Shown piece after piece: positions 1 through 8,150 of a stretch of 51,826 nucleotides of DNA. The first letter of the stretch is position 1. Each line of letters starts with the position of its first letter. Origin of the DNA: Acidobacteriota bacterium. Lineage in GTDB: Bacteria > Acidobacteriota > Vicinamibacteria > Vicinamibacterales > Fen-181. The stretch lies in contig PMZR01000078.1 in the NCBI GenBank assembly GCA_003170135.1, positions 1 to 51,826 on the forward strand, read 5' to 3'. The notes beneath the pieces were generated by a model, which ran no database searches, had not been told where the DNA came from, and saw nothing but the letters and a program-made list of their open reading frames with translations. Position numbers and translations under genes: made by a program.

Positions 1-72
1 GAGAAGGTGACAAAGTAGTGCTAACCTGCCAGGACGATCACGATTTTCGAGGCTCGCCGCCCGCCCTGCGGC

Positions 73-152
73 TCCACATTCCACATTCCAGACCGCATAC
101 TCCCTATTCGACATTCCGCATTCCACATTCCGAACTTGGCTTCCACATTCCG
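73..152. repeat. degenerate CACATTCC tandem tract at the 3' end of the M56 gene
   Basis: Irregular tandem copies of CATTCC / CACATTCC, with variants such as CTATTCG and CGCATTCC, fill the DNA just beyond the stop of the minus-strand M56 gene. The reverse complement, GGAATGTGGAATGT, is the same word that makes up the tract at 27339-27381. No coding potential is evident in the first 158 bases. Confidence 0.7.
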
Positions 153-158
153 CGCCGT

Positions 159-2465
159 CTACTGCAACGTGAAATTCACGGTCGTGGTCATGACCACAGG
201 AACAGCCACGCCGTTCAATTGCGTCACCGTGAATTCCCACTGCCTGACCGCTTCGAGCGCCGCCTGGTCGAGCAGTGGAATGGACCGCAGGATGCGACCG
301 GCCTGGATCTTGCCATCCGTCCCGATGAGCACTTCGACAATCACGACGCCCTGCACTCGCGCGCTGGCTGCGATCGCCGGGTACACGGCTTTGACGTCCA
401 CCAGCCTGGTGGGCGGCTTGAAGTCGCCGCCGTCGCTGCGAACCGCCTTCGGCCACTCGGATGGCGGAGGCCCGAAGGACGTAACGGGGCGCGGCCAGTC
501 GCCGCTCACACCTGGCGGCGGCGGTGGCGGCGGCGGAGCCCCTGCAATCCCGCCGACGATGCCACCGGTGACACCACCTGCCACACCGCCGGCGACGCCG
601 CCCTGCACGCCGCTCGGAACGCCGCCGACGACGGGTCCACTGTCTTGAAGCGTGAAATTGACGGTCACCGTCATGATCCGGCGCGGCAGGTCCGGCTGCG
701 GCGTGTATCGCCATCGCAAGGCCGCGTCGATGGCCGCCGCCGTCAGCGACTCGATCGGCCGCAACGCATAGGCGTCGATCGGAATGCCTGCGCCGTCGAT
801 CGTCATCTCGAGAATCACAACGCCCTGGATGTGATTTGCCTGCGCGTCGGCGGGATAGACGGGGGCGTAGTTCCGGATCCGTACCGGCTGCGGGATGCTG
901 CCCCCGATCCGAATCGGCGCGCTGGCAGGCCCCGACTGCTGCCCGCGCGCGAAGTTGAACCCGCTCATCGTCGTCACGGGCGCGATCGTTTCCCCCGCCC
1001 GCGGCTCGAACTGCCACGAGCGGACGGCATCGAGGGCCGGCTGCACCAGGCTTTCGTCGCCGGAAACAGCCTGCGCGTCGGTGACGACGACTCCCTCGAT
1101 CGTCGTGCGGAGAATCACGATGCGGTCCAACGCCTGCTGGTCCGCGCGGACCGGCGAGATCACCGGCTCCGCCTTGTAGACCGCCGGCGGCGGCGTCGGT
1201 GGACGCGTCGGTACAGGCACCTGCGTCCGTGCCGCCTCGACAGCGGCCGATGACGCGGCTGCGATAGCGGCGGGCTGTGCGGGCGCAAAGGGTCCTGCCT
1301 GCGCAACGGGCGCGGTAACCGCCGGCGACGGCGCGGGCGGCGGTGAAGCAACGACCGGCGCCGGGCTCGTCTGCACCAGCGGGACGGCCTGCACGACGAA
1401 CCGGCCGCCCACGACGAGCGCCGCCGTGATCAGTACCAGCGACAAGCAAAGACGAGGCCTGGACATGCGTACCTCCCTCGACAGCAGCGCGACGCGCTGC
1501 AGCAGATGAGCGCGGCCGAGAATGAGCGACGCCGGCCGGAGGATGGAGCCGGCCGGCGTCATGGCCAGAGTAACGAGCGCGTTCAGATAAGGCTGACGGC
1601 GAAGCGTCAGCGTCACCACTTCCTGATCGACCAGTTGCTCGCGACTGAGATCGATCTGGGCGAGCAGCCACCAGATGGCCGGATGGAACCAGAGGAGCCC
1701 GCGCAGGCACTCCTCCGCGACGATGTGCAACCAGTCGCCCCGGCGAACGTGAAGCAGTTCATGGCAGACAACCGTCACCTGCTCGGTTTCGTCGAGCGAC
1801 GCGAACGAATCCGGCAACAGCACGACCGGGCGAATGAGGCCGAAGGTCACCGGGTGCTTCACCATCGACGAGCTGAGAATGTCCGCGCGGGCGCCGCCTG
1901 CGAGATCGATCGCGCGGGCGATAGCAGGACTGAAGTCCTGCTCCACAATTGCTCCATCGCAGGTATTGGCAGGACCGAAATGCTGCTCCACAGTTGCTCC
2001 CGTGGCGCAGGACTTCAGTCCTGCGCTCCCACGCCGCAGCCGCCGCAGCGCCAGGAGTCCCACCGCCAGCCAGATCAAACGCACGCTGGTGCCGACGGCG
2101 AGCACGAGGATGACGGCAAGTCCCACCCACCGGGGCATCCGTTGCCTTGGCGAGGTCTCGGAGGAGGCGGTGGCGGGTGTGACTTCGACGTTGAGGGCCG
2201 CGGCTCGCGCAGCCGGATCGACACGCCCGGCGCCCAGGCGTGACACGTCGCTGCCGCGGGTCACGACGCCTGCGGCCGGCAATGGCGCGACCATCGGCTG
2301 CACGAACGGCAGGACGAGACAGGCGACCAGCACGACCCGGAAACATGCGAGCTTCGCTCGCGGCGACTGCAACCCCGCCGCACGAATCGCGGCGCCGGCA
2401 AGCAGGACGATCGCGGCAACCTGGATCGACCACGCGAGCAGGTTGCCCACAGTCAACGCCGGCAT
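159..2465 (-). CDS. M56 (BlaR1-type) membrane metallopeptidase with three TonB-like C-terminal domains
   Basis: A 768-residue sensor-type protease. The N-terminal part has hydrophobic helices at about residues 9-27, 40-60 and 115-140, then the M56 zinc motif HELLH at 235-239 and a fourth helix near 337-357, as in BlaR1/MecR1. A long Ala/Pro linker (about 360-440) follows, and then three TonB C-terminal-like modules, each with a 'GVVxxE/V...W.F/Y' pattern (about 440-505, 525-607 and 683-768). A Gly/Val-rich and poly-Pro hinge separates the second and third. The start is supported by AGGAGG six bases before ATG. It lies 95 bp downstream of the BlaI-type repressor, so the pair probably forms a signal-responsive protease/repressor system. 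The penicillin-sensor domain of true BlaR1 is absent, so the signal is unknown. Residues about 145-181 are encoded by palindromic repeat DNA (see 1922-2030). Confidence 0.88.
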   Translation of the reverse strand: MPALTVGNLLAWSIQVAAIVLLAGAAIRAAGLQSPRAKLACFRVVLVACLVLPFVQPMVAPLPAAGVVTRGSDVSRLGAGRVDPAARAAALNVEVTPATASSETSPRQRMPRWVGLAVILVLAVGTSVRLIWLAVGLLALRRLRRGSAGLKSCATGATVEQHFGPANTCDGAIVEQDFSPAIARAIDLAGGARADILSSSMVKHPVTFGLIRPVVLLPDSFASLDETEQVTVVCHELLHVRRGDWLHIVAEECLRGLLWFHPAIWWLLAQIDLSREQLVDQEVVTLTLRRQPYLNALVTLAMTPAGSILRPASLILGRAHLLQRVALLSREVRMSRPRLCLSLVLITAALVVGGRFVVQAVPLVQTSPAPVVASPPPAPSPAVTAPVAQAGPFAPAQPAAIAAASSAAVEAARTQVPVPTRPPTPPPAVYKAEPVISPVRADQQALDRIVILRTTIEGVVVTDAQAVSGDESLVQPALDAVRSWQFEPRAGETIAPVTTMSGFNFARGQQSGPASAPIRIGGSIPQPVRIRNYAPVYPADAQANHIQGVVILEMTIDGAGIPIDAYALRPIESLTAAAIDAALRWRYTPQPDLPRRIMTVTVNFTLQDSGPVVGGVPSGVQGGVAGGVAGGVTGGIVGGIAGAPPPPPPPPGVSGDWPRPVTSFGPPPSEWPKAVRSDGGDFKPPTRLVDVKAVYPAIAASARVQGVVIVEVLIGTDGKIQAGRILRSIPLLDQAALEAVRQWEFTVTQLNGVAVPVVMTTTVNFTLQ
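1922..2030. repeat. palindromic REP-like array read in frame inside the M56 gene
   Basis: Two direct copies of a roughly 31-bp unit (about 1924-1954 and 1969-1999), each a 'CAGGAC..AA.' palindrome followed by CTCCACA.TTGCTCC, are followed by an inverted half-copy (2006-2030). The first core, GCAGGACTGAAGTCCTGC, is a palindrome with 8-bp arms and a 2-bp centre; the third core is its exact reverse complement. The array is a multiple of three with no stops, so it adds about 36 residues between two membrane helices and the HELLH site. Confidence 0.8.
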
Positions 2466-2501
2466 GTGCCGCCTCCTCGCGCGCCCGTGCGCGTCACCGG
2501 G

Positions 2502-2557
2502 TGCCGTCTGCCGTCCCGCCTACCGTTTACCGTCGACCGCCTACCGACTACCAACTC
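2502..2557. repeat. degenerate CCGTCTACCG-type tract between blaI-like and M56 genes
   Basis: Runs of TGCCGTCTGCCGTCC, CCTACCGTTTACCG and CGCCTACCGACTACC fill most of the 95-bp spacer of this two-gene operon. The same word family (GTCTGCCGTCTACCG) recurs at 39031-39056 beside ligA. Confidence 0.65.
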
Positions 2558-2560
2558 CTG

Positions 2561-2947
2561 CTACTGCTTGTCGGCTTCGGCCTCTTTCACCAGCCGCGCC
2601 AGCTCGTCCAGTTCATCCTCGGAGAGCCGCCGGTCCCTCACCAGGTGCAGGAGCAGGGGCTGCGCCGAGCCGTTGAAGACGCGATCGACGAACTCGCGCA
2701 CCATCGATCGGACGACGACACGCTCGGCGCGGGCCGGGCGGTAGACGTGGGCCCGCTCGTCGCGGTCCTTCGCCAGGTAGCCCTTCGTCTCGAGAATCTT
2801 CATCATGGTCAGGACGGTCGTGTAGGCGACCTTGCGGCGGTCGAGCAGCGTCTCGTACACGTCGCGCACGGTGGCCTGGCCGTTCTTCCAGACGATCTTC
2901 ATGATCTCGAGTTCCTGGGGTGTGAGCGTCGCGGTTGGTCGCCTCAT
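2561..2947 (-). CDS. BlaI/MecI/CopY-family transcriptional repressor
   Basis: A 128-residue winged-helix repressor. It opens with 'LTPQELEIMKIVW', the typical BlaI helix 1, continues through the DNA-binding region 'VRDVYETLLDRRKVAYTTVLTMMKILETKGYL' (helix-turn-helix and wing, about residues 24-57), and ends in a dimerisation helix rich in Asp/Glu. The length matches the family (120-130). It is the first gene of a minus-strand operon with the M56 peptidase, the classic partner that senses a signal and leads to repressor cleavage. No ribosome-binding site precedes ATG. Instead a -35/-10 pair and a perfect palindrome overlap the start, suggesting an autoregulated, nearly leaderless transcript. 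Confidence 0.93.
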   Translation of the reverse strand: MRRPTATLTPQELEIMKIVWKNGQATVRDVYETLLDRRKVAYTTVLTMMKILETKGYLAKDRDERAHVYRPARAERVVVRSMVREFVDRVFNGSAQPLLLHLVRDRRLSEDELDELARLVKEAEADKQ

Positions 2948-2984
2948 ACTAATGAATTAGTACTAAAGGACGAGGAGATGTCAA
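2947..2984 (-). promoter_or_regulatory. autoregulated promoter with BlaI-type operator
   Basis: TTGACA (minus strand, 2984-2979) is followed after 17 bp by ACTAAT (2961-2956). TACTAATGAATTAGTA at 2947-2962 is an inverted repeat with 7-bp arms and a 2-bp centre, and it overlaps TTAGTACTAA (2957-2966). It covers the -10 box and the first base of the start codon. TACTA..TAGTA arms resemble known BlaI-family operators; binding is inferred. Confidence 0.72.
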
Positions 2985-3084
2985 GAAGAAAAAAACGACG
3001 CAACATGCAACGGGAACGGCGGCTCAGTCGCACCCTCGCTGTTGGCAAGTTCAACAACAACGCGTCCTCGCTACTGCCGCCACT

Positions 3085-3123
3085 TTGTGATAAATTTCAC
3101 AAGGTGGCTTGTGGTGCCATACT
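3085..3123 (+). promoter_or_regulatory. CRP/FNR-family palindrome and -10 box upstream of the hydrogenase operon
   Basis: TTGTGATAAATTTCACAA (3085-3102) contains TGTGA-N6-TCACA, an exact match to the E. coli CRP half-sites and spacing. CATACT (3118-3123) is a plausible -10 box. The palindrome would then be centred about 35-41 bp before the transcription start, the class II activator position. The leader to the first ATG would be about 155 nt and is GC-rich with possible hairpins. This is the only such site I found near the operon. Confidence 0.65.
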
Positions 3124-3285
3124 ACAGGCACCTCACGGGTCGATGCGGTTGCCCGGCGTGCCGGGCGCCGGCCCGCCATCATCCCCCAACCCGCGCCGCG
3201 TCATCTTATCTGTCGCACACTCGGGAACGACGGCCGTCCGCACGACGGGCCGCCGCTCGCGAGGCGCGACCGAGGATCAGGTCTC

Positions 3286-4314
3286 ATGAACGCTTACTTC
3301 CTCAAGGAGAACGACCTCGGGCCGTTCGTCGGCCGCCTCCTCGCGGTCACGAAACTCATCGGCCCGGTCGCGAAGAAGACCAAGTTCGTGTTCGCCGAGT
3401 TGCACGCCGCCTCAGATCTACGGCTCGACTACGACTGCACGATTCTTCCGCCGAAGAAAGTCTTCTTCCCGCCGCAGCAGCCGCTCATCACCTTCAGCGG
3501 GACGAAGGCGACCAGCTGCATCGCGCCGGTGGACCAGGTGCTCTTCGGCGTGCACCCGTACGACATCAAGGGCATCGACATTCTCGATAACCTCTTCCGC
3601 GCGGGCAACCCCGACCAGAACTACCTGGCCAACCGCGACCACACGACGATCGTCGGGAGCAGCATCCAGCGCGTCGCGCCGCGCGCGTTCTGGGCGTCGG
3701 TCGGCACCGAGATGACGCCGCAGGGTCACGACGCGTTCATCACGCGGATTGCGGGCGGCTACGTGTTCGAGACGCGGACGAACAAGGGCGAAGCGCTCGT
3801 CCAGCACGGTCAGTTCGTCGAGGCCACGGCGGGACAGCGCGACGCCGCGTCCACCGAGAACGAGGGCGTCGGACGCGAATGTCCCGAGAAGCTGACGCAC
3901 TCGTCGGCAGAGATTGCGACGAAGGTCCGCGCGGCGTTCGGCAACGAGGAGCTCTGGAAGAAGCTCGCCGCCGACTGCCTCTCCTGCGGCACCTGCAACA
4001 TCGTCTGCCCCACCTGCTACTGCTTCGACGTGCAGGACACCTGGAACCTCGACCAGGTGTCGGGCGTGCGCTCGCGCACGTGGGACGGCTGCCTGCTGCC
4101 GGGCTTCGCCGAGGTGTCACTGGGCGGCGGCCAGACCGAGAACTTCCGCGAGCATCCGTACGAGCGGTACCGGCACCGCGTGATGCGCAAGACCACTTAC
4201 CTGAACGAGAAGATCGGGGGCCCGGCGTGCGTGGGCTGCGGGCGCTGCGGCCTGAGCTGTCTGGCCGACATCGCCGACCCGGTCCACATCGTCGATACGA
4301 TCATGGAGGCCTAG
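3286..4314 (+). CDS. hydB: group 3b [NiFe] hydrogenase beta subunit (two [4Fe-4S] ferredoxin-type)
   Basis: A 342-residue electron-transfer subunit of a cytoplasmic NAD(P)-linked (sulf)hydrogenase, homologous to the beta subunit of Pyrococcus soluble hydrogenase. Two ferredoxin-like cysteine groups are visible: CLSCGTCNIVCPTCYC at about residues 230-245 and CVGCGRCGLSC at about 313-323. They should carry electrons between the gamma (flavin) and delta subunits. The N-terminal part has the family pattern 'YDCTILPPKKVFFPP'. The start chosen is the ATG at 3286, because it begins the conserved sequence; an upstream in-frame start at 3109 would add unconserved residues. It is first of four tightly spaced genes in the order beta-gamma-delta-alpha, the archaeal/bacterial group 3b order. 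The two-base gap to the next gene indicates co-translation. Confidence 0.92.
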   Translation: MNAYFLKENDLGPFVGRLLAVTKLIGPVAKKTKFVFAELHAASDLRLDYDCTILPPKKVFFPPQQPLITFSGTKATSCIAPVDQVLFGVHPYDIKGIDILDNLFRAGNPDQNYLANRDHTTIVGSSIQRVAPRAFWASVGTEMTPQGHDAFITRIAGGYVFETRTNKGEALVQHGQFVEATAGQRDAASTENEGVGRECPEKLTHSSAEIATKVRAAFGNEELWKKLAADCLSCGTCNIVCPTCYCFDVQDTWNLDQVSGVRSRTWDGCLLPGFAEVSLGGGQTENFREHPYERYRHRVMRKTTYLNEKIGGPACVGCGRCGLSCLADIADPVHIVDTIMEA

Positions 4315-4316
4315 AG

Positions 4317-5159
4317 ATGGGCACGTGTTCCTGCGCGTCGCACTACGAGAACATCTTCCTGCCGCGCGAGGCGGAGATCGTCCGGGCGGCGCGCGTCACC
4401 GAGACCGAGAAGCACTTCACCTTGAAGATGAAGGACGGCGCGATGCCATACGCGCCCGGCCAGATCCTCGAGGTGTCCGTCCACGGCTACGGCGAGATCC
4501 CGATCGGCTTCGCGTCCAGCCCGACCCGTCCTCATACCTTCGATCTCGTGATCCGCACGGTCGGGCGCGTCTCGACCGCGATCAGCCGGCTGGAGAAGGG
4601 CGAATCGCTGTTCGTGCGCGGGCCGCTCGGCAAGGGCTTCAACCTGGACCTGCTGCGCGGGCACCCGATGCTCATCGTCGCCGCGGGCATCGGGCTGTGC
4701 CCGACGCGCAGCCTCATCCAGTACATCCTCGACCGCCGCTCGGAGTTCGACCGCTTCACGCTGTTCTTCGGCGTCAAGCATCCGAAGGAGCAGCTGTTCC
4801 TGGACGACCTGGCGCGGTGGCGCGCGTCGGCGGAGGTGGACTTCCACGAGACGGTCGATCGGCCCGACGAGACCTGGAAGGGCAACGTCGGCGTCATCAC
4901 CAAGCTGTTCAGGAAGACCAGCTTCACGCCGAACACGCGCGTCGTCGTGTGCGGCCCGCCGGTCATGTACAAGTTCGTGATCGCGGAGCTCGACGGGATG
5001 GGCATCGCGCACGATCACATCTTCGTGGATCTCGAGCGGCGCATGAAGTGCGGCATCGGCAAGTGCGGCCACTGCCAGATGAACGACAAATACGTCTGCC
5101 TCGACGGCCCGGTGTTCAGCTACGCGGAAGTCGAGCACCTGGAGGAACTGTTCTCATGA
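4317..5159 (+). CDS. hydG: group 3b [NiFe] hydrogenase gamma subunit (FAD/NAD(P)-binding reductase)
   Basis: A 280-residue flavoprotein of the ferredoxin-NADP reductase/dihydroorotate dehydrogenase electron-transfer type. The FAD domain (about residues 15-100) has 'PIGFASSP' at the flavin-contact position. The nucleotide-binding domain follows with 'AAGIGLCPTRSL' and 'VVVCGPPVMYK'. A C-terminal [2Fe-2S] motif, CGIGKCGHC then C after YV, lies near residues 243-261. It passes electrons between NAD(P)H and the iron-sulfur chain of the beta and delta subunits. It starts two bases after the beta stop and overlaps the delta gene by four bases. The symbol follows Pyrococcus hydBGDA usage and does not mean the [FeFe] maturase HydG. 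Confidence 0.92.
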   Translation: MGTCSCASHYENIFLPREAEIVRAARVTETEKHFTLKMKDGAMPYAPGQILEVSVHGYGEIPIGFASSPTRPHTFDLVIRTVGRVSTAISRLEKGESLFVRGPLGKGFNLDLLRGHPMLIVAAGIGLCPTRSLIQYILDRRSEFDRFTLFFGVKHPKEQLFLDDLARWRASAEVDFHETVDRPDETWKGNVGVITKLFRKTSFTPNTRVVVCGPPVMYKFVIAELDGMGIAHDHIFVDLERRMKCGIGKCGHCQMNDKYVCLDGPVFSYAEVEHLEELFS

Positions 5160-5905
5160 GCAAGGTGAAGGTCGCATTCTTCGATTTCACGTCGTGCGAA
5201 GGGTGTCAGATCGAGCTGACCAACCTCGGCGAGACGGTCTTCATGGGCCTGCTGGACCACATCGAGATCGTCGAGTTCCGCGAGACCATGGCGGAACGGA
5301 CGACCGCGCCCATCGACATCGCGTTCATCGAGGGCAGCTTCAGCCGCGAGAGCGACCGCCCGCGCCTCGAAGAGATCCGCCGGCGCGCGGCCGTCGTCGT
5401 CGCCTACGGGTCGTGCGCGGCGATCGGCGGGATCAACGCGCTGAAGAACCACCAGCCCGACTACGCCGACTTCGTCTACGGGCCGGCGTCGCTCATGCCG
5501 CACCTGGCCAGCGAAGCCGTCAAGCCGATCTCGGACATCATCAAGGTCGACTACAAGATCTACGGCTGCCCGGTCAGCAAGGCGGAGTTCGTGCGGGTGG
5601 TCTCCGACCTGCTGCACGGCAAGACGCCGACGATCCCGAACTACGCGGTCTGCGTCGAGTGCAAGATGCGCGAGACCGTCTGCCGCTACGCGCTGGGCGA
5701 CCACTGCCTGGGCGTCGTGGCGCGCGCCGGGTGCGGAGCGCCCTGCCCCGCCGACGGCGTGCCGTGCGAGGCGTGCCGCGGCTTCATCGACCATCCGAAC
5801 CTGCCGTCGCTCGAGAAGGGACTGCGGGACAAGGGCGGCCTGCCGGCGGACCGGGCGGCCACCAAGACGCGGATGTGGACCGCCATCTACAGGAGCGAGG
5901 CGTGA
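5156..5905 (+). CDS. hydD: group 3b [NiFe] hydrogenase delta (small) subunit
   Basis: A 249-residue small subunit of the NADH ubiquinone oxidoreductase 20 kDa-like family. Proximal-cluster cysteines are recognisable in TSCEGCQ (near residues 13-18), YGSCAAIGG (near 85) and YGCPVS (near 140). A C-terminal part adds CVECKMRETVC and GCGAPCPADGVPCEAC, consistent with two further clusters. There is no Tat signal peptide or C-terminal membrane helix, so the enzyme is cytoplasmic, as expected for group 3 and unlike membrane-bound group 1 enzymes. The ATG overlaps the gamma stop as ATGA. The gene ends overlapping the alpha start by one base. Confidence 0.93.
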   Translation: MSKVKVAFFDFTSCEGCQIELTNLGETVFMGLLDHIEIVEFRETMAERTTAPIDIAFIEGSFSRESDRPRLEEIRRRAAVVVAYGSCAAIGGINALKNHQPDYADFVYGPASLMPHLASEAVKPISDIIKVDYKIYGCPVSKAEFVRVVSDLLHGKTPTIPNYAVCVECKMRETVCRYALGDHCLGVVARAGCGAPCPADGVPCEACRGFIDHPNLPSLEKGLRDKGGLPADRAATKTRMWTAIYRSEA

Positions 5906-7224
5906 TGGGGAAGAACATTCATATCGACGTCCACCATCTCACCCGCGTCGAAGGTCACGGCAACATCGTCGTGAACGTGGCCAACGGCGCGGTGGAGACG
6001 TGTGAATGGCGGGTGCCGGAAGCGCCGCGCTTCTTCGAGGCGATGGTCCGCGGCCGCCACTATACCGAAGTCGCGCGCATCGTCTCGCGCATCTGCGGCA
6101 TCTGCTCGGTCGGCCATTCGCTCGCGTCGATCAAGGCCACAGAAGACGCGCTCGGCATCCCGGTCAGCGAGCAGACGAAGAAGCTGCGCCGGCTGGCCAA
6201 GCACGCCGAGAACCTCGACTCGCACATCGTCCACGTGCTCTTCCTCGTCGCGCCGGACCTGCTGGGCGTCCCGTCGGTGTTCCCGCTCGTGCCGACGCAC
6301 GGCGACGTCGTCCGCTGCGCGCTGCGCCTGAAGCGGTTCGGCCACGAGTTCGGCTCGGCGCTCTGCGGCCGGACGACGCACCCGACGCGGCTGGTGCCGG
6401 GGGGCTTCGCGGAACTGCCGACGGTCGAGGAGTTGAAGGAGCTGCGCCGGCGAATCGACGCCGACCTGATGCCGGATCTCGTGACCGTGCTCGGCGTCAT
6501 CGCGTCACTGGCCGACAAGTTCCCGGTGTTCGACCGGCCGACCGAGTACATCGCGCTGCACTCCGACCGCGAGTACGGCCTGTACGACGGCGACGTGCAG
6601 TCCGTGCTGCCCGACGGCACGAAGCAAATCTACAAGGTGGCCAACTATCGCAGCTGCACGAACGAGTACGTGGACGCGCGGTCGACCGCGAAGTACGCGC
6701 GCAACAAGCTCGGGAGCTACTTCGTCGGCGCGCTCGCGCGGTTCAACAACAACTACGACCAGCTGCACCCGGAAGCCCGGAAGCTGGCCGACGGCCTGGG
6801 CTTCAAGGGCCTGTGCTTCAATCCGTACCTGAACAGCGCCGTGCAGGTGGTCGAGATCGTGCACAGCGTCCAGGAGAGCATCCGGATCCTGGACGAGCTC
6901 ATCGCGACCGGCATCGCGTCGGAAGAGCCCGGCAAGCCGACCAGACACGGCGCCGGCAGCAGCGCCGTGGAAGTGCCGCGCGGCATCCTGTTCCACCATT
7001 ACGACTACGACGAGCAGTTCATGTGTCTGGGCGGCGACTGCATCATCCCGACCAACCAGAACCACGCGAACATCCAGCTGGATTTCGAGAAGCTGGTGCC
7101 GGAGATGCTGGCCGCCAACAAGGACGAGAAACAGATGGAGCTCGGCCTCGAGATGCTGGTGCGGGCCTACGACCCGTGCATCTCGTGCTCGACGCATTAT
7201 CTGGATGTGACGTTCAAGCGGTAG
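5905..7224 (+). CDS. hydA: group 3b [NiFe] hydrogenase alpha (large, catalytic) subunit
   Basis: A 439-residue catalytic subunit that holds the Ni-Fe(CN)2CO site. The N-terminal ligand motif RICGICSVGH (L1-type RxCGxC) lies near residues 61-70 and the C-terminal DPCISCSTH near 423-431. All four nickel-site cysteines are present. The eight residues after His (YLDVTFKR) are the expected peptide removed by a maturation endopeptidase, and a candidate is encoded at 9579-10046. The family is H2:NAD(P) oxidoreductase, often reversible and able to reduce sulfur in some archaea. It is the last gene of the operon, followed 46 bp later by an intrinsic terminator. No hyp genes for metal-site assembly are in the window, so they must lie elsewhere. 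Confidence 0.94.
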   Translation: MGKNIHIDVHHLTRVEGHGNIVVNVANGAVETCEWRVPEAPRFFEAMVRGRHYTEVARIVSRICGICSVGHSLASIKATEDALGIPVSEQTKKLRRLAKHAENLDSHIVHVLFLVAPDLLGVPSVFPLVPTHGDVVRCALRLKRFGHEFGSALCGRTTHPTRLVPGGFAELPTVEELKELRRRIDADLMPDLVTVLGVIASLADKFPVFDRPTEYIALHSDREYGLYDGDVQSVLPDGTKQIYKVANYRSCTNEYVDARSTAKYARNKLGSYFVGALARFNNNYDQLHPEARKLADGLGFKGLCFNPYLNSAVQVVEIVHSVQESIRILDELIATGIASEEPGKPTRHGAGSSAVEVPRGILFHHYDYDEQFMCLGGDCIIPTNQNHANIQLDFEKLVPEMLAANKDEKQMELGLEMLVRAYDPCISCSTHYLDVTFKR

Positions 7225-7270
7225 GCGGCAGGCGGCAGGAGCCGAGGCTTCAGACTCGCCGGACATCACA

Positions 7271-7303
7271 AGGGCCGGGCGCTTCGCGTCCGGCCCTTTT
7301 TTT
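7271..7303 (+). terminator. Rho-independent terminator of the hydrogenase operon
   Basis: AGGGCCGGGCG and CGTCCGGCCCT form an 11-bp stem (one G-T pair) with a tiny loop, followed directly by seven T residues (7297-7303). It closes the plus-strand hydrogenase operon. Confidence 0.9.
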
Positions 7304-7422
7304 GCCGCGGGAATGCACCCGGACCCGCTCACACGACACGAACGTCGACGAGACCGCGGAGCGCGTCGAGATCCCCGGCGTTGCGCGTGTGGACCGGAAC
7401 CTGGAACGGTGGGCTGATGTGC

Positions 7423-7465
7423 CGGACTCCGGACCTCGGACTCCGGACTCCGGACTCCGGACTCG
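7423..7465. repeat. GGACTCC tandem tract
   Basis: Near-perfect copies of CCGGACTC / GGACTCC repeat about six times just beyond the stop of the minus-strand acetyltransferase. The tract resembles the GGAATCAGGAATC and GGATCAGGGATCC tracts at 22325-22440 and 50701-50726. Confidence 0.75.
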
Positions 7466-7469
7466 TTCC

Positions 7470-7955
7470 TCACACCGCCTTCTGCATGTACACCACGTCG
7501 AACAGCTCGCCGAACTTCTCGCCGATACCGGGAAGGCGCGCCACCTCTTCGAACCCGTGCTTGCGGTGGAACGCGAGGCTCTGCTCGTTGCGGGACGAGA
7601 TACTGGCGAGCAGCAGGCGCACGCGCCCTGCGCGCGCCTGTTCGGTAAGGTGGGCGAGCAGGTGCGAGCCGATGCCCTGGCGGGTGCAGTCCGGGTGCAG
7701 GAAATAGCTGAGCTCGCCGGTCTTGTCGAACGTGTCTCCGGGGTGGTACGGATGGAGCAATCCGAATCCGAGCACCCGGCCATCGTCGTCTTTTACGACA
7801 ATGAACGGGTACCGCTCGCCGATGCCGAGCAGCCGGCGCGCGAAATCCAGGCCGACCTTTTTCTTGAAGTACGAGGCGAAACTGTGTTCGACGTAGTGGT
7901 TGAAGATGTCGAGAATCGCAGCACTGTCGCCGTCCGTCGCGGGCACCATCTGCAT
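7470..7955 (-). CDS. GNAT-family N-acetyltransferase
   Basis: A 161-residue acetyl-CoA-dependent acyltransferase of the phosphinothricin/L-amino-acid acetyltransferase-like group. Motif A is visible as 'RQGIGSHLLAHLTEQA' (acetyl-CoA pyrophosphate loop, near residue 90), preceded by the strand 'GELSYFLHPD' and followed by 'NEQSLAFHRKHGFEEV', the usual motif-B/C region. The N-terminus 'ATDGDSAAILDIFNHYV' matches the family opening. GGAGGTC nine bases before the ATG at 7955 fixes the start; the frame stays open upstream but is not conserved. It stands alone between the hydrogenase terminator and a divergent serine hydrolase gene. The substrate cannot be told from sequence. Confidence 0.88.
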   Translation of the reverse strand: MQMVPATDGDSAAILDIFNHYVEHSFASYFKKKVGLDFARRLLGIGERYPFIVVKDDDGRVLGFGLLHPYHPGDTFDKTGELSYFLHPDCTRQGIGSHLLAHLTEQARAGRVRLLLASISSRNEQSLAFHRKHGFEEVARLPGIGEKFGELFDVVYMQKAV

Positions 7956-8150
7956 GGGCCGACCTCCGGGAAGCGGGTAAACGCCGCGCCTGTACACTTT
8001 GACACCTGTTTTTCCGAAATGGGTACGGACTCTAGCCGTGAGCGCAGAAAACCGTTCAGGCGCGATGGCGGTACGCCGTAATCCGACCTTGACACTCGCG
8101 GCACCGTGGCCGGTGCGATATCGTAGAGATCCGTCAACAAGGAGTCGCGC

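Noticed and set aside
3286..7224. Membrane-bound group 1 or group 4 hydrogenase
   Set aside because: No Tat signal on the small subunit, no cytochrome b or membrane subunits, and a beta-gamma-delta-alpha order with a FAD/NAD reductase subunit, which fit group 3b.
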